A stretch of DNA of 64,000 nt, from NCBI RefSeq assembly GCF_021245985.1, contig NZ_JAJQXA010000004.1, positions 62,001-126,000 of the forward strand. The letters run 5' to 3'. The notes below the pieces were generated by a model that was given only the letters and a program-made list of their open reading frames with translations, searched no databases and had not been told where the DNA came from. The DNA comes from Flavobacterium soyae (GTDB lineage: Bacteria; Bacteroidota; Bacteroidia; Flavobacteriales; Flavobacteriaceae). Below, piece after piece: positions 52,942-62,597 of the stretch (position 1 is the first letter of the stretch; each line of letters begins with the position of its first letter). The translations under genes were made by a program, and so were the position numbers.

Positions 52942-53691
52942 CTATTTCTTAGATTTTACTATCGTTTCAAGTGCTTCTATTTTTTTATTCTGCTCTATAA
53001 TATATAGTGTTAACTCCTCTATTTTTTCTTGTTGAATTCTAAACATCTCTGATACGTTAATTCCATCTTCTTTTACTTGTTTAGCAGAAGGAACATTTGG
53101 TAAGTGTTTATTAGCAGTTATGAAACTTTCTACTTCAGATAAAGGCTTTAATTTATAATTATCATTAAATACATAATCAGCCCAAGTTCCATTTGAACTT
53201 AAACTAACACGAATTTCATCTGTTAAGATACCTCCTTTTACAAAAAGTTTATAGTTTGCATAAAGTGGATTTGTTGGAAACGTTGTTACATCAATTCCTA
53301 CTTTTCCAGAACCGCTTATTTTCATTCTTTCAGTAGTATTTGTATAAAAATTAATTCCATTCCACCCAGATAATGAAACTGTTGGCGATGAGCTAGAACT
53401 ATCAAATCTACTCATTGTCATTCCATAATTTGCTATTGGTATATTGTTTGTTTGAGCATTTGAAAAACTATCTGTTGTTGTAAATCCAATTTTTCGATAC
53501 ACATTTACCGGATTTATAAGATTTATATTTCCATCAATTGTTAATTTTTCATTTGGGTCTGCGACAGCGATTCCAATATTACTTGTTGTACTGGAATTTG
53601 TAGTAGCATATATAGTACCATAAGGTACATAAATTTGCGAAAAACACATTGCAGAAATAAAAAATGTTAATGTTGAAAGTATTTTTTTCAT
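52942..53691 (-). CDS. secreted tail-fibre-like protein
   Basis: 249 aa. Signal peptide ends near CFSQ. The middle is Ser/Thr/Asn-rich and beta-like (NIGIAVADPNEKLTIDGNIN, FYTNTTERMKISGSGKVGID), and the C-terminal part carries the Bacteroidetes motif WADYVFNDNYKLKPLSEVES with ITANKHLPNVPSA, ending in a coiled coil (QQEKIEELTLYIIEQNKKIE). This motif is widespread in surface and phage-tail-like proteins of the phylum; the C-terminus may trimerise. It is a separate unit inside the polysaccharide cluster with its own terminator. A prophage origin is not supported by neighbours. Confidence 0.78.
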   Translation of the reverse strand: MKKILSTLTFFISAMCFSQIYVPYGTIYATTNSSTTSNIGIAVADPNEKLTIDGNINLINPVNVYRKIGFTTTDSFSNAQTNNIPIANYGMTMSRFDSSSSSPTVSLSGWNGINFYTNTTERMKISGSGKVGIDVTTFPTNPLYANYKLFVKGGILTDEIRVSLSSNGTWADYVFNDNYKLKPLSEVESFITANKHLPNVPSAKQVKEDGINVSEMFRIQQEKIEELTLYIIEQNKKIEALETIVKSKK

Positions 53692-53928
53692 GTTCTAAAA
53701 TTTTGAAATTTAATTTTTTAAAAATAGTTGTTTTACTGTTAAAATCAACATTTTTGTTAACTATTTTTAACTTAATATTTAACAAAACTTTTCTTGTTTT
53801 GTGTTTAAAATTAAATTTCTAAATTTTGCTAATTTTGAGGTATTGAAAAGTCTATTTACTTGACTTTGGTATTTGGAAAGATCACTCCTTTAAAGAGAAA
53901 ATTGTAAAATATTTTTTTGAAGCATCTT

Positions 53929-55053
53929 TTAATACTTTTTTAAAAGCTTTATATGTTCCTTAAACTTTGTTTCAACAAATTCTTTCATTTCATTTTCAAA
54001 TCGCTGCTTAGAAAATTTCATGGCATGTTCCCGAATTTTTTTAGGATCAAATTCTGTTTTTTCAAAAGCAATTATAGCTTCTTTAATCTTTTTACATGAT
54101 TGATCATTAAAGAAAATACCTGTTTCATTTTCAACAACAGTTTCTAAAGCTCCTCCTTTTGCAAAAGCTATAACTGGAGTTCCGCAAGCTTGTGCTTCAA
54201 CAGGAATTATTCCAAAATCTTCCTGAGCAGCAAAAACAAATGCTTTTGCCTTTTGCATATAATTTTTAAGCGTTTCATAATCTACAAAACCAACAAGTTT
54301 AATGTTGCTTTTGGCTATTTTTTGCAGTTTTTTAAATTCTGGTCCATCTCCTGCAACGATTAATTTTAAATGAGGCAGTTCATTAAAAGCTTCTACAATT
54401 AATCTAACTTTTTTATACGAAACTAAGCGCGAGGCTGTAAAATAATAATCTTGTTTTTGTTCTTCTAATTGGAAAAAATCAACATCAACAGGCGGATAAA
54501 TCACAATTGATTCCCGATTATAAATCCTTTTTATTCTTTTGGCAATATGATTTGAATTTGCAATAAAAAAATCAACATTCTTTGAATTTGCAACGTCCCA
54601 TTTTTTTATTTTATTTAAAACATGTTTGGCATAAAGCCCTTTTATGCCTTTATTTAAATTGGCATCTTGTAAATATTCTTCTTGTAAATCCCATACATAA
54701 CGCATAGGAGAATGACAATAACAAATATGTAATTGTTCTTGTTTTGTTACAACACCCTTTGCTACAGCTGAAGATGAACTAATGATTAAATCATAATTGC
54801 TTACATCAAATTGTTCTATTGCTAATGGAAATAACTGCAAAAATTTACGGTGGTTTTTCTTTGCTGTTGGTAAATTTTGAATGAAACTCGTTTTGGCTTT
54901 TTTTCCATTAAGAATGAAATTTCGATCTTCATCATTTAGAAAATCTATTAATGCAAAATGATCAAAATTATTCCAAATTGAGTTAATGGAATGAATTACT
55001 TTTTCGGCACCTCCATTCACATAATACCAATCGTTAATTAGTGCTTTTTTCAA
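53929..55053 (-). CDS. family 4 glycosyltransferase
   Basis: 374 aa, GT-B fold. N-terminal ALINDWYYVNGGAEKVIHSI, middle PPVDVDFF, then the donor domain SRLVSYKKVRLIVEAF, LIVAGDGPEF and EDFGIIPVEAQACGTPVIAF with the E-x7-E motif. Start is TTG at 55053 (MKKALINDW); no ATG lies before the conserved beginning. Eight bases separate it from the previous gene, and it is the last gene of the large minus-strand run. A 237-base AT-rich gap without genes follows (53692-53928). Confidence 0.9.
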   Translation of the reverse strand: MKKALINDWYYVNGGAEKVIHSINSIWNNFDHFALIDFLNDEDRNFILNGKKAKTSFIQNLPTAKKNHRKFLQLFPLAIEQFDVSNYDLIISSSSAVAKGVVTKQEQLHICYCHSPMRYVWDLQEEYLQDANLNKGIKGLYAKHVLNKIKKWDVANSKNVDFFIANSNHIAKRIKRIYNRESIVIYPPVDVDFFQLEEQKQDYYFTASRLVSYKKVRLIVEAFNELPHLKLIVAGDGPEFKKLQKIAKSNIKLVGFVDYETLKNYMQKAKAFVFAAQEDFGIIPVEAQACGTPVIAFAKGGALETVVENETGIFFNDQSCKKIKEAIIAFEKTEFDPKKIREHAMKFSKQRFENEMKEFVETKFKEHIKLLKKY

Positions 55054-55061
55054 AGTTGTTC

Positions 55062-56117
55062 TTATTTATTTTTCAAATTTTCAATTATAGAAATATAATG
55101 CTGTGACGTTATTTCCCATTTGAATTTTTGAGATAGTTCAAATGACCTTTTACAAAGATCGGTATAGTTTTCTAAATCAATTAAATCTTTTATTTTTTGT
55201 ACTAATTCTAAAGGTTTATAAGGATCAAAAAACAATGCTGTTTCATTATATAATTCTTTATACACCGAAATATTTGACAAAATACATGGCGTAGAAACGC
55301 TCATTGCTTCAAGTGCAGAAAGCCCAAATCCTTCGTAAAAAGAACCGTTAATAAGTGCTTTTGCTCCTTCCATTTCTTTTTTTAACTCAACATCTGAAAC
55401 GTCATTTAAAAATTCAACATTCAAGCCATCAGATTCTAAAAGATCATTTTTAAATATAGTATTAAAAGAACCTCCAATAATTTTTAATTTAAATTGATGC
55501 AGATCTAATGCTTTAAAAGCTTCTAAAATTACTTTAATATTTTTTCTGGGATTTAATGAATTTACGGCTATAAAATAATCGCGTTTTTGGTTTACTTCTT
55601 CATTAAAACTAAAAAGACTTGCCAAGTAAACAACATCTATTTTTAACGGCTCAATATTGGGATAAAATTTTAAAATTTCTTTTTTAGAAAAATTACTAAC
55701 TGTAATTATTTTTAAAGCCTTTTTTAAATTGAAATAAAACAATATGCTGTAAACAAAAGCAAATTTCCAGTTAAACCAATCTTTATTCTCTTTTACAGCC
55801 ATGTCATGAACAACTATCACATTCTTTTTAAACAAAATTGGAGCTGTATTACAAAAATTAATTAATAAGGAAACTTTATTCCAAAATAAAAAAAGGGGTA
55901 ATTCAATTTGTTCCCAAAAATAACCTGAAAAGTAACCTATCTTTCTACAATTTAATGATTCTGAAACAGGGTTTAAGAAGGGTTTGTTTGGACATAGAAA
56001 AACTATTTCTTCGTTATAATGTTGCTGCAGATTTTTACTTATTTCTGTAGCTACTCGCTGAACCCCAGTAACTTTTTGAGTTAAAAAACGACCATTGACT
56101 ACTATTTTATTACGCAT
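55062..56117 (-). CDS. family 4 glycosyltransferase
   Basis: 351 aa, GT-B fold: N-terminal VNGRFLTQKVTGVQRVATEI, VSNFSKKEILKFYP, NSLNPRKNIKVILEAF and GSFYEGFGLSALEAMSVSTP. The type is mannosyltransferase-like. It overlaps the upstream membrane protein gene by 8 bases, so it is translationally coupled. Acts on the cytoplasmic face on the lipid-linked unit. Confidence 0.9.
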   Translation of the reverse strand: MRNKIVVNGRFLTQKVTGVQRVATEISKNLQQHYNEEIVFLCPNKPFLNPVSESLNCRKIGYFSGYFWEQIELPLFLFWNKVSLLINFCNTAPILFKKNVIVVHDMAVKENKDWFNWKFAFVYSILFYFNLKKALKIITVSNFSKKEILKFYPNIEPLKIDVVYLASLFSFNEEVNQKRDYFIAVNSLNPRKNIKVILEAFKALDLHQFKLKIIGGSFNTIFKNDLLESDGLNVEFLNDVSDVELKKEMEGAKALINGSFYEGFGLSALEAMSVSTPCILSNISVYKELYNETALFFDPYKPLELVQKIKDLIDLENYTDLCKRSFELSQKFKWEITSQHYISIIENLKNK

Positions 56118-57288
56118 CTTGAATGGTATTTTCAGTTCGGATTACAAAGAAGTAGCAAAACCATAAGAACAAATATATTCCGAGTTGCCTGCTTAAAAGG
56201 TTTTCAAATAAACTTTGGGATGAAAAAATGAATATAAAAAAAAATGAGTAACCATTTTTATTTTTTATAAAGTTCCAAAATTGAACACCAAAAATTCCTA
56301 AAAACAAAGTAAGTCCCAAGAAACCATAAGTAACAAAATACCAAATATATTGATTGTGTGTATTGTATTTAAAATTCTTTTTTCCAATCCACCAATATGG
56401 ACCGCTTAATACTTCTTTTGAATTATAACAATCTATTAATTTTGCATCAACCTGCTCACTGCTAAAAGTTCCAACATAATAATTAAAGTTTTTTTCATCG
56501 ACTATTCCTTTAGCGCATTTCCAAATTACAATTCTTGGTTCTCCTTTTTCAACAGTTAATCTTTGGATTATATATTGATTAGTAAAAACCATAACAAATA
56601 AAACGCCCACAAGTCCTACAAAGTATACTGTTTTTCGTTGTTTTAAAAAGATAAAAAAGCAAAGCAAAACAGAAACTCCCATTGCAAGTCTTGCTGCAAT
56701 GATAAACAAAGTGAATATTATTAAACCAATAAATAAATAAAGAATTACCTTTTTAATTGTTGTATTATCCAGCAAAAATTTAATACAAAAAATGGATAGT
56801 AGACAATTTAGAGAAAAATAAGGTCTTTCCAGAATAAACTTGTTTTCTACTAAAGCTGTAAAGTTTTCAAAGCTTTTAGAGTCTGAAAAAAACTGATATT
56901 GTAATACAATAAAATCAATGTATAATAAATGTATTAACTGCAAAAGCAAAAAGGAAAAAATAAAAAATTTAATTTCCTCAAAACTGAATTTTTTTACTAA
57001 AAACATTCCCGGAATAAATATAAAACCGAGCGATCTCACAATTAATTTCGTGGAAGAATCATAATTGAAAAGGAAAGATAAAATGTATAAAACATAAATT
57101 GATCCAAACAACAGGCTTAATAATTTAACCGTTAAATTATTGTTCTGGTTTTTTACTTTTGAAACATTCAAAAGCAACAATAGCAAAATAGCCGGTGTAG
57201 CCAAAGATATTTTAAACACAAATGAGAATGCTATGAAAAATAAACAAGCTAATTCTATTTTAAATTTCTTAACAACATCTTGAATCAT
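56110..57288 (-). CDS. O-antigen polymerase/ligase-like membrane protein
   Basis: 392 aa from ATG 57288 (MIQDVVKKFKIEL); the frame opens at a TTG eight codons earlier. About ten to eleven helices with a large loop (residues about 240-300) and the C-terminal NTHNQYIWYFVTYGFLGLTL, the His-containing motif of O-antigen ligase and Wzy proteins. It polymerises or ligates glycan units outside the inner membrane. A second member of the same class is directly upstream. Confidence 0.8.
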   Translation of the reverse strand: MIQDVVKKFKIELACLFFIAFSFVFKISLATPAILLLLLLNVSKVKNQNNNLTVKLLSLLFGSIYVLYILSFLFNYDSSTKLIVRSLGFIFIPGMFLVKKFSFEEIKFFIFSFLLLQLIHLLYIDFIVLQYQFFSDSKSFENFTALVENKFILERPYFSLNCLLSIFCIKFLLDNTTIKKVILYLFIGLIIFTLFIIAARLAMGVSVLLCFFIFLKQRKTVYFVGLVGVLFVMVFTNQYIIQRLTVEKGEPRIVIWKCAKGIVDEKNFNYYVGTFSSEQVDAKLIDCYNSKEVLSGPYWWIGKKNFKYNTHNQYIWYFVTYGFLGLTLFLGIFGVQFWNFIKNKNGYSFFFIFIFSSQSLFENLLSRQLGIYLFLWFCYFFVIRTENTIQDA

Positions 57289-57314
57289 AATAATCTGTTT
57301 TTTGATTGACAAAA

Positions 57315-58583
57315 TTAATTTGTTATCAGTTTTTGTTCGTTTAATTTATTTCTATGAATAGCAAAAGGTATTGCCAGAAAAACCCAAATAAAAAGCATAA
57401 TGAAGGACGGAAATGCATTAAAAGATAAAATGATGCAAATTATACCTGCCGTAATAGAGTCTTCTTTTAAATAATATGCCTTCGTTAAAATTAAAAACAG
57501 AAATAGCAAAAATAGCACTGAAGCAATTACACCATATTCTGAGAAAACTTCTAAATATACATTATTGGGTATTGCTCTTTCATTTTTTCGTTGTGCAAAA
57601 TGATCAAAATATGCGTTTCTATTCACCACAATTTTTTTATACTTATTATAGTGATCGTAATGAAGCCCATAATTTGCAGGACCAACTCCAAAAAAAGGAT
57701 TTTCTATTCCTGAATAAAAAGCAACATTTCCGGTAATAATCCTGTCTGCTTTTGAAAAGTTATTTTGAGTAAGCGTTTTTGTTGGATCGAACAGTTTTCC
57801 GTATACATATTTTTGATAGAATTCCGTTTGAGTAAGTATTAATATACCTATAATTACAACTGGAATAACTTTAATAAGAAAGCTTAATTTGAGAAGTTCT
57901 TTTTTATAAAAAAAGAAAATAAAAATAAATACTGAAAGTATTGAAATTGTAGACATTGATACAATCACACTAAAAAGTAAAAACCAGCCATGAACCATTT
58001 TTTTTAAATAAAATGAAACGGATGCCGATAGTAATAAAAACAATCCAAAATAATTGCCTTCTTTAAAAGTACTTGATCTGATAAAGCCTTCTAGCATTTG
58101 TGGTTCCTCGATTCCCGGAAGCTTAAAATAAGGTATGTTTAATTTTGAAGATATAAACAAATACCATCCGTAGACAGCTGCTATTATAGCTCCCAAAACC
58201 CATGTTTCTAAAATTTTTATATCTTTTTTAAATAATCTATAGGATACGAAATAAGCTGCCAGGCACAAATAAAAATAACAAACTCTAATAAAACTATCTC
58301 CAACTCTATTTATTCGAAATGGAAATACTTTTGGCGGATAAGGATAATTCCAATATATATTTACGATAAAGGATAACGTGACCAAAAGCGCTACTAATAC
58401 AATTATGTAATTGTTGTTAAAAAACCAAATAGTGTCTCTTGAAATTGTTTTTTTATTAATATAGAACAGCAGTAAAATTACGAGAGCAATTTCAGATATT
58501 TTGAGTGGAAAAAAAATATTCAATGTTAGTGCCTGAGTAAAAGGCAGAAACACTAAAAAAACTTTTCTAATATCAATTTTCAT
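57315..58583 (-). CDS. O-antigen polymerase/ligase-like membrane protein
   Basis: 422 aa, about eleven helices. The periplasmic loop holds NPFFGVGPANYGLHYDHYN and the following NNVYLEVFSEYGVIASVLF, the hallmarks of the Wzy/WaaL family. Its start lies inside the end of the GT2 gene (11-base overlap). Because two such proteins are adjacent, one may polymerise and the other ligate, or they may act on different glycans; the sequence cannot tell. Confidence 0.82.
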   Translation of the reverse strand: MKIDIRKVFLVFLPFTQALTLNIFFPLKISEIALVILLLFYINKKTISRDTIWFFNNNYIIVLVALLVTLSFIVNIYWNYPYPPKVFPFRINRVGDSFIRVCYFYLCLAAYFVSYRLFKKDIKILETWVLGAIIAAVYGWYLFISSKLNIPYFKLPGIEEPQMLEGFIRSSTFKEGNYFGLFLLLSASVSFYLKKMVHGWFLLFSVIVSMSTISILSVFIFIFFFYKKELLKLSFLIKVIPVVIIGILILTQTEFYQKYVYGKLFDPTKTLTQNNFSKADRIITGNVAFYSGIENPFFGVGPANYGLHYDHYNKYKKIVVNRNAYFDHFAQRKNERAIPNNVYLEVFSEYGVIASVLFLLFLFLILTKAYYLKEDSITAGIICIILSFNAFPSFIMLFIWVFLAIPFAIHRNKLNEQKLITN

Positions 58584-59565
58584 TTGATTGCTTTAATTTT
58601 TTGCTTTTACTAAAAACCATTTTTAAAATCTTTGGAATTATTTTAAAATTTCTCTGCCAAATTCGATTCCCAATAGTTAAAGTTAAAATCGACAGATAAA
58701 TAAACCCAAGGTTTTTTCGGTTATACTTTTTAGCAAAAGTAATTCGGCTATTCATCGAAACCAAGTCTATAAATTCAGATTTTTGTTCGTTAATTTTTGA
58801 CTTTGTACTATTTCCTTGTTTGTGATAAATTCCAAAAACCGGTAATATTTTTAAACTTCCGCCATTTTGTTTTGCTCGGGAAATCCAATCAAGTTCCTCA
58901 TAAAATAAAAAGTAATCTTCTGATAACAACCCTATTGATTCTAAATCAGTATACTTAATTATCATAGAAGCTCCTATGGGATAACTTGCTTTTTCAACTA
59001 TTTTATCAAAATTTAAAATCGCTTCATTAATTGAAATTCCTTCTCCTAAATGTGATGTTAATCCTGTTTTTGGATGATACAAACCTCCCAAAGCCTGAAC
59101 TTTTGCCGGATTGTCATATTCTAATAAAGCCGTTCCATAAATAATTTTTGAGTTTGAAATGTCTTGTTTATCAATTTGAGAAACAATATCTGTAAGGCTG
59201 TTTTTTTCTAAAACGGTATCATTGTTTAAGAGCCAAATATAGGAATCTTGTTCTTTTTGATTTAAAATATATTGTAATGCCAAATTATTTCCTGCCGCAA
59301 AACCTTTGTTCTCCTCTGCTTTTACAAAAAGTATTTTTTCTTTTTTACTTTCTAATAAAAAATACTTTTCATCAATACTCAAAAAGGATAAAGATTGTCC
59401 TTCTGCCCATAATTGCAGCTCTTTAAAATACTGCAATGTTTCACTATTATCGATAATAATAATTTGATAATTGGTATAATGTAATTTTAAAATACTTTCT
59501 AAGCATTCAATAGAATCCTCAGAGTTATTATAATTTAAAAGAACAATATATACTTTCTTATTCAT
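58573..59565 (-). CDS. family 2 glycosyltransferase (rhamnosyltransferase-like)
   Basis: 330 aa, GT-A fold: VLLNYNNSEDSIECLESIL, IIIDNSE, ENKGFAAGNNLAL, WLLNNDT (metal Asp) and PIGASMIIKYTDLESIGLL followed by FLFYEELDWISRAKQNG, the WcaE/rhamnosyltransferase layout. Cytoplasmic, adds one residue of the repeat unit. It overlaps the following polymerase-like gene by 11 bases. Confidence 0.9.
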   Translation of the reverse strand: MNKKVYIVLLNYNNSEDSIECLESILKLHYTNYQIIIIDNSETLQYFKELQLWAEGQSLSFLSIDEKYFLLESKKEKILFVKAEENKGFAAGNNLALQYILNQKEQDSYIWLLNNDTVLEKNSLTDIVSQIDKQDISNSKIIYGTALLEYDNPAKVQALGGLYHPKTGLTSHLGEGISINEAILNFDKIVEKASYPIGASMIIKYTDLESIGLLSEDYFLFYEELDWISRAKQNGGSLKILPVFGIYHKQGNSTKSKINEQKSEFIDLVSMNSRITFAKKYNRKNLGFIYLSILTLTIGNRIWQRNFKIIPKILKMVFSKSKKLKQSNEN

Positions 59566-59583
59566 TAATAGTGTTGTATTTTT

Positions 59584-60237
59584 TTAATTTCGTCTAACTT
59601 TCAAAAAGTATTGTGTGCTTAAAAATTGTTCAAAAACACCTAAAGTAATTTTGTTCAAGGTTGTTTTCATTGAAGAAAGGTGCTTCAAATTTGATTCTAT
59701 TTTTTGCACTTCTAACTCAGGAAATAAACTCATTAGTTTTAGCATATCTTTTTTACAAAAAAAACGGATATGTGTTTTGTCAAAAATTCCTTCGTCTGTA
59801 TACTCAAAACTTCCTTTAATAAAGATTTTATAAAAAACTTCAAAATTTCTTATGTTAGGTAAACTAATATAAAAATGCCCCTCTTTTTTTAAATGCGGGA
59901 TTAGTTTTTGAATTGTTTTTTGTGGTTCTATTAAATGTTCTAAAACATCTGGCAACAGTATACTATCAAAATAATCTAATTCGAAAGGAAGATTATCCTG
60001 CTCTATATTTCCAATAATAAAAGAATCAAATTTTTCTTTATTCTGGTTAACATCAACGATATCAAATCCCATTATTATTTTTGCAGCGCCTTTATTTTTT
60101 AATTCTAATAAAGTCGCGCCGGTGCCGGCACCAATTTCTAATATCGTTTGATCTTTTGATGTACCTATAAAAGAAATAATATCTTTTCGAATATTTGAAA
60201 AATATCCTTTTTCTTTATCTAAATAAGATTCTTGCAT
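59584..60237 (-). CDS. class I SAM-dependent methyltransferase
   Basis: 217 aa. SAM-binding motif ILEIGAGTGATLLEL (residues about 35-49), then MGFDIVDVN, FDSILLPDVLEHLIEP and HFYISLPNIRN, all of the Methyltransf_11/23 type. It would add a methyl group to a sugar or a capping residue of the glycan. Part of the polysaccharide operon, 18 bases from each neighbour. Confidence 0.9.
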   Translation of the reverse strand: MQESYLDKEKGYFSNIRKDIISFIGTSKDQTILEIGAGTGATLLELKNKGAAKIIMGFDIVDVNQNKEKFDSFIIGNIEQDNLPFELDYFDSILLPDVLEHLIEPQKTIQKLIPHLKKEGHFYISLPNIRNFEVFYKIFIKGSFEYTDEGIFDKTHIRFFCKKDMLKLMSLFPELEVQKIESNLKHLSSMKTTLNKITLGVFEQFLSTQYFLKVRRN

Positions 60238-60254
60238 ATTGTTACTCGCAGATT

Positions 60255-61490
60255 TTATATGTCTTTAATTTTGTGTTTCTGGATACAAAATAGTATTATC
60301 AAAGTTGTGATCAATCCTTCTATTAAAAAAACGGCAGTCAAACTTCCTTGTAATTTGAAAAATGAGGTTAAAAAATAACCTAAAATCAACATCATTACAG
60401 AGCCGAAAGATAAAATTTTAGATAATAACTTCTGCTCATTTTTGTAAATTAAATATTGATAAAAAGGAATATTTAAAGCCGTAATAATTGGCACTATTAT
60501 AAACCCTGAATAAAAACCCAGAAGGTTATAAATTTTATCCTCTATTGTATAGTTATTTATAAAAATAACGCCGCCGGTTATAATAACTACAATTCCAAAA
60601 ATTAATAATGAAATATTAATACCGTTTATTTTTTTTAAAAATAGAATTCCTTCTTTCTTACTTTTACTGTAACGCTCACAAAATTTAGGAAAACTAACAT
60701 TAAAGAAAACAGATAAATAACTTCGGAAAATGTTGAGAATCATATCGCCAATTTTATAAATTCCGGCGTAATAATCCCCAAGTAAATATTGAATTATTAA
60801 AATAGGGCTTTGTACATATGCGGCAATAGAAAAGTTAGATATTAGTATAGGATATTCGTTTTTAAACTGTTTTATAATTGAATCTCTTTTAATATTAAAA
60901 AGAGACAACTGATATGATTTCCAGATTTTTATAAAAAAAAATGAATAAACTAAGGTATTTGACGTTCCTAGTATAAATAAAACCAAAAAATAATCTTTCT
61001 TCTCTAGAATTAAAAGATAAACTACTAAGATGTAAATTATTTTTGAAAAGAATATAAGTCTGTTTATAATCCCAAATTTCTCCAGTCCCTGATAAATCCA
61101 TGTAATATTAAAAAACTGACCAGATAAAAGTGTTAATGCCAGTAAATAAAGCTTTTTATCAATATTATTAAAAATCAAACTTGTTAATATAATGACTAGA
61201 AATAGTATTAAAAAGTTGATAATTTTAATCGCAAACGAAGTGTTTAAATATTCCTGAGTTTTGCGAAAATTATCTTTATTAATACTGATTTCTTTAACTC
61301 CCAGAATATTGGAGCCAAAATCAATAAACAATCCCAATAATGTAAAAACAGATAATGCAACGCCAATCTTTCCCCAATTTTCAATACCGCATACCGAAAT
61401 GACTTTTGGAGCTACTAATAAGGGTGCAATTAAGTTTATTAACTGCCCGAAACCATACGTTAGATAATCTATTATTGTATTCTTTTTCAT
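60255..61490 (-). CDS. Wzx-type oligosaccharide flippase
   Basis: 411 aa with about twelve helices. N-terminal YLTYGFGQLINLIAPLLVAP, then LGLFIDFGSNILGVKEIS and the C-terminal polar repeats of the polysaccharide transporter family (NIPFYQYLIYKNEQK). It moves the undecaprenyl-linked unit to the outer leaflet for the polymerase genes that follow. The first gene after the Wzz-like protein, with a 105-base gap. Confidence 0.9.
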   Translation of the reverse strand: MKKNTIIDYLTYGFGQLINLIAPLLVAPKVISVCGIENWGKIGVALSVFTLLGLFIDFGSNILGVKEISINKDNFRKTQEYLNTSFAIKIINFLILFLVIILTSLIFNNIDKKLYLLALTLLSGQFFNITWIYQGLEKFGIINRLIFFSKIIYILVVYLLILEKKDYFLVLFILGTSNTLVYSFFFIKIWKSYQLSLFNIKRDSIIKQFKNEYPILISNFSIAAYVQSPILIIQYLLGDYYAGIYKIGDMILNIFRSYLSVFFNVSFPKFCERYSKSKKEGILFLKKINGINISLLIFGIVVIITGGVIFINNYTIEDKIYNLLGFYSGFIIVPIITALNIPFYQYLIYKNEQKLLSKILSFGSVMMLILGYFLTSFFKLQGSLTAVFLIEGLITTLIILFCIQKHKIKDI

Positions 61491-61595
61491 TTATTAGCGA
61501 ATCGGTCTATAAATACAATTAATATCAAATAATAGAGTCTATTCTTTTCTTATCAGTTCAACTTATCTATAAGTAAATGATTAACCTGACTTATT

Positions 61596-62588
61596 TTATG
61601 GTTCAATTAATTTTTGCTTTAATAATTGTTTTTTATAGAATTTAAGAACAAGATTCAATACAAGAAACAAGAAAAGAAACAAAATGGGTAATATAACTTT
61701 TAATTTCCCGTTAAGTGATTTTGTGTTTTTTATATTTAAAGTAGAATTGATCTCCTTAATCGTTTTATCAAAGCTTAATAATTTTAGTCTGTTTCTTCCT
61801 TGCTCAACAACTAAATATTGTTTGGTTTTAATAAGATCGTTCAATTGAGTATTTTCATTGTAATAAACCAACTTATCATTTTTATTCGTGTTTTTTACTG
61901 TATTCGAAAAACCGCTTAAAACATTATCTATTTGAGCAATAATAGTGTCATTTTGAGCAATTTGCTGTTTCATGCTTTGAAACCCTATTTTTTGGGCAGA
62001 GTTAAAATATTCTGAAGAATTTAAATATTTTAGTAACGGTTCTATAAAATCTTTTTCACCAACTAATTCACTTGAAATAAGAGATATGGTATGATAAGTA
62101 TAATTTTTACTTACAACATTATCAATTAAAATTTTATTGATGTCACCCTCATCAGCCATTAACTTTATAAGTTCAAAATTTTGTTCTCTATCTTCTACAA
62201 ACTTAAAAGCATCAGAAACAGGTTTAATTTCAATTTTTTTAATTGCTTTAGGATGAGAAATTCCAACCACATTTTTTAGAAAAGCGGTATCACCGGCATT
62301 AATTTTTGCATCAATTAAATCAATTTTCGAATACAAATAATCAACGCTTCCAAAATTTGGTGTTACAATAATCTCATTTTGAAATGATTTTTTACTTGAG
62401 TCCAAATACCAACCCAATCCAAATCCTAATAAAAGTAATGTTACAACAATAATCCAATTTCGAATTAAAAACTGAATTGATCTAAAAATAGCAGTATTTA
62501 TTCTATCAAAAAACCTGCCTATACTTTTTGAAATCAGAAATAGATCAATCTCTTGATCAGTATTATGTTGTGGTACTTTTGTACTCAT
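61596..62588 (-). CDS. Wzz-like chain-length determinant
   Basis: 330 aa. Two membrane helices, about 46-66 (WIIVVTLLLLGFGLGWYL) and about 297-315 (VILPILFLFLFLVLNLVL), enclose a periplasmic helical domain, the topology of Wzz/LPS chain-length regulators. It has no C-terminal tyrosine kinase domain. It should set polymer length with the polymerase proteins in the operon. Nine bases after the DUF6909-like gene. Confidence 0.82.
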   Translation of the reverse strand: MSTKVPQHNTDQEIDLFLISKSIGRFFDRINTAIFRSIQFLIRNWIIVVTLLLLGFGLGWYLDSSKKSFQNEIIVTPNFGSVDYLYSKIDLIDAKINAGDTAFLKNVVGISHPKAIKKIEIKPVSDAFKFVEDREQNFELIKLMADEGDINKILIDNVVSKNYTYHTISLISSELVGEKDFIEPLLKYLNSSEYFNSAQKIGFQSMKQQIAQNDTIIAQIDNVLSGFSNTVKNTNKNDKLVYYNENTQLNDLIKTKQYLVVEQGRNRLKLLSFDKTIKEINSTLNIKNTKSLNGKLKVILPILFLFLFLVLNLVLKFYKKQLLKQKLIEP

Positions 62589-62597
62589 TTTTGGTTT

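Noticed and set aside
52942..53691. Prophage remnant
   Set aside because: No integrase, capsid or lysis gene is nearby and the motif also occurs in ordinary surface proteins of the phylum.
53692..53928. Regulatory region or small RNA before the tail-fibre-like gene
   Set aside because: Very AT-rich sequence with chance TAnnTTTG matches and no stable hairpin or repeat that stands out.
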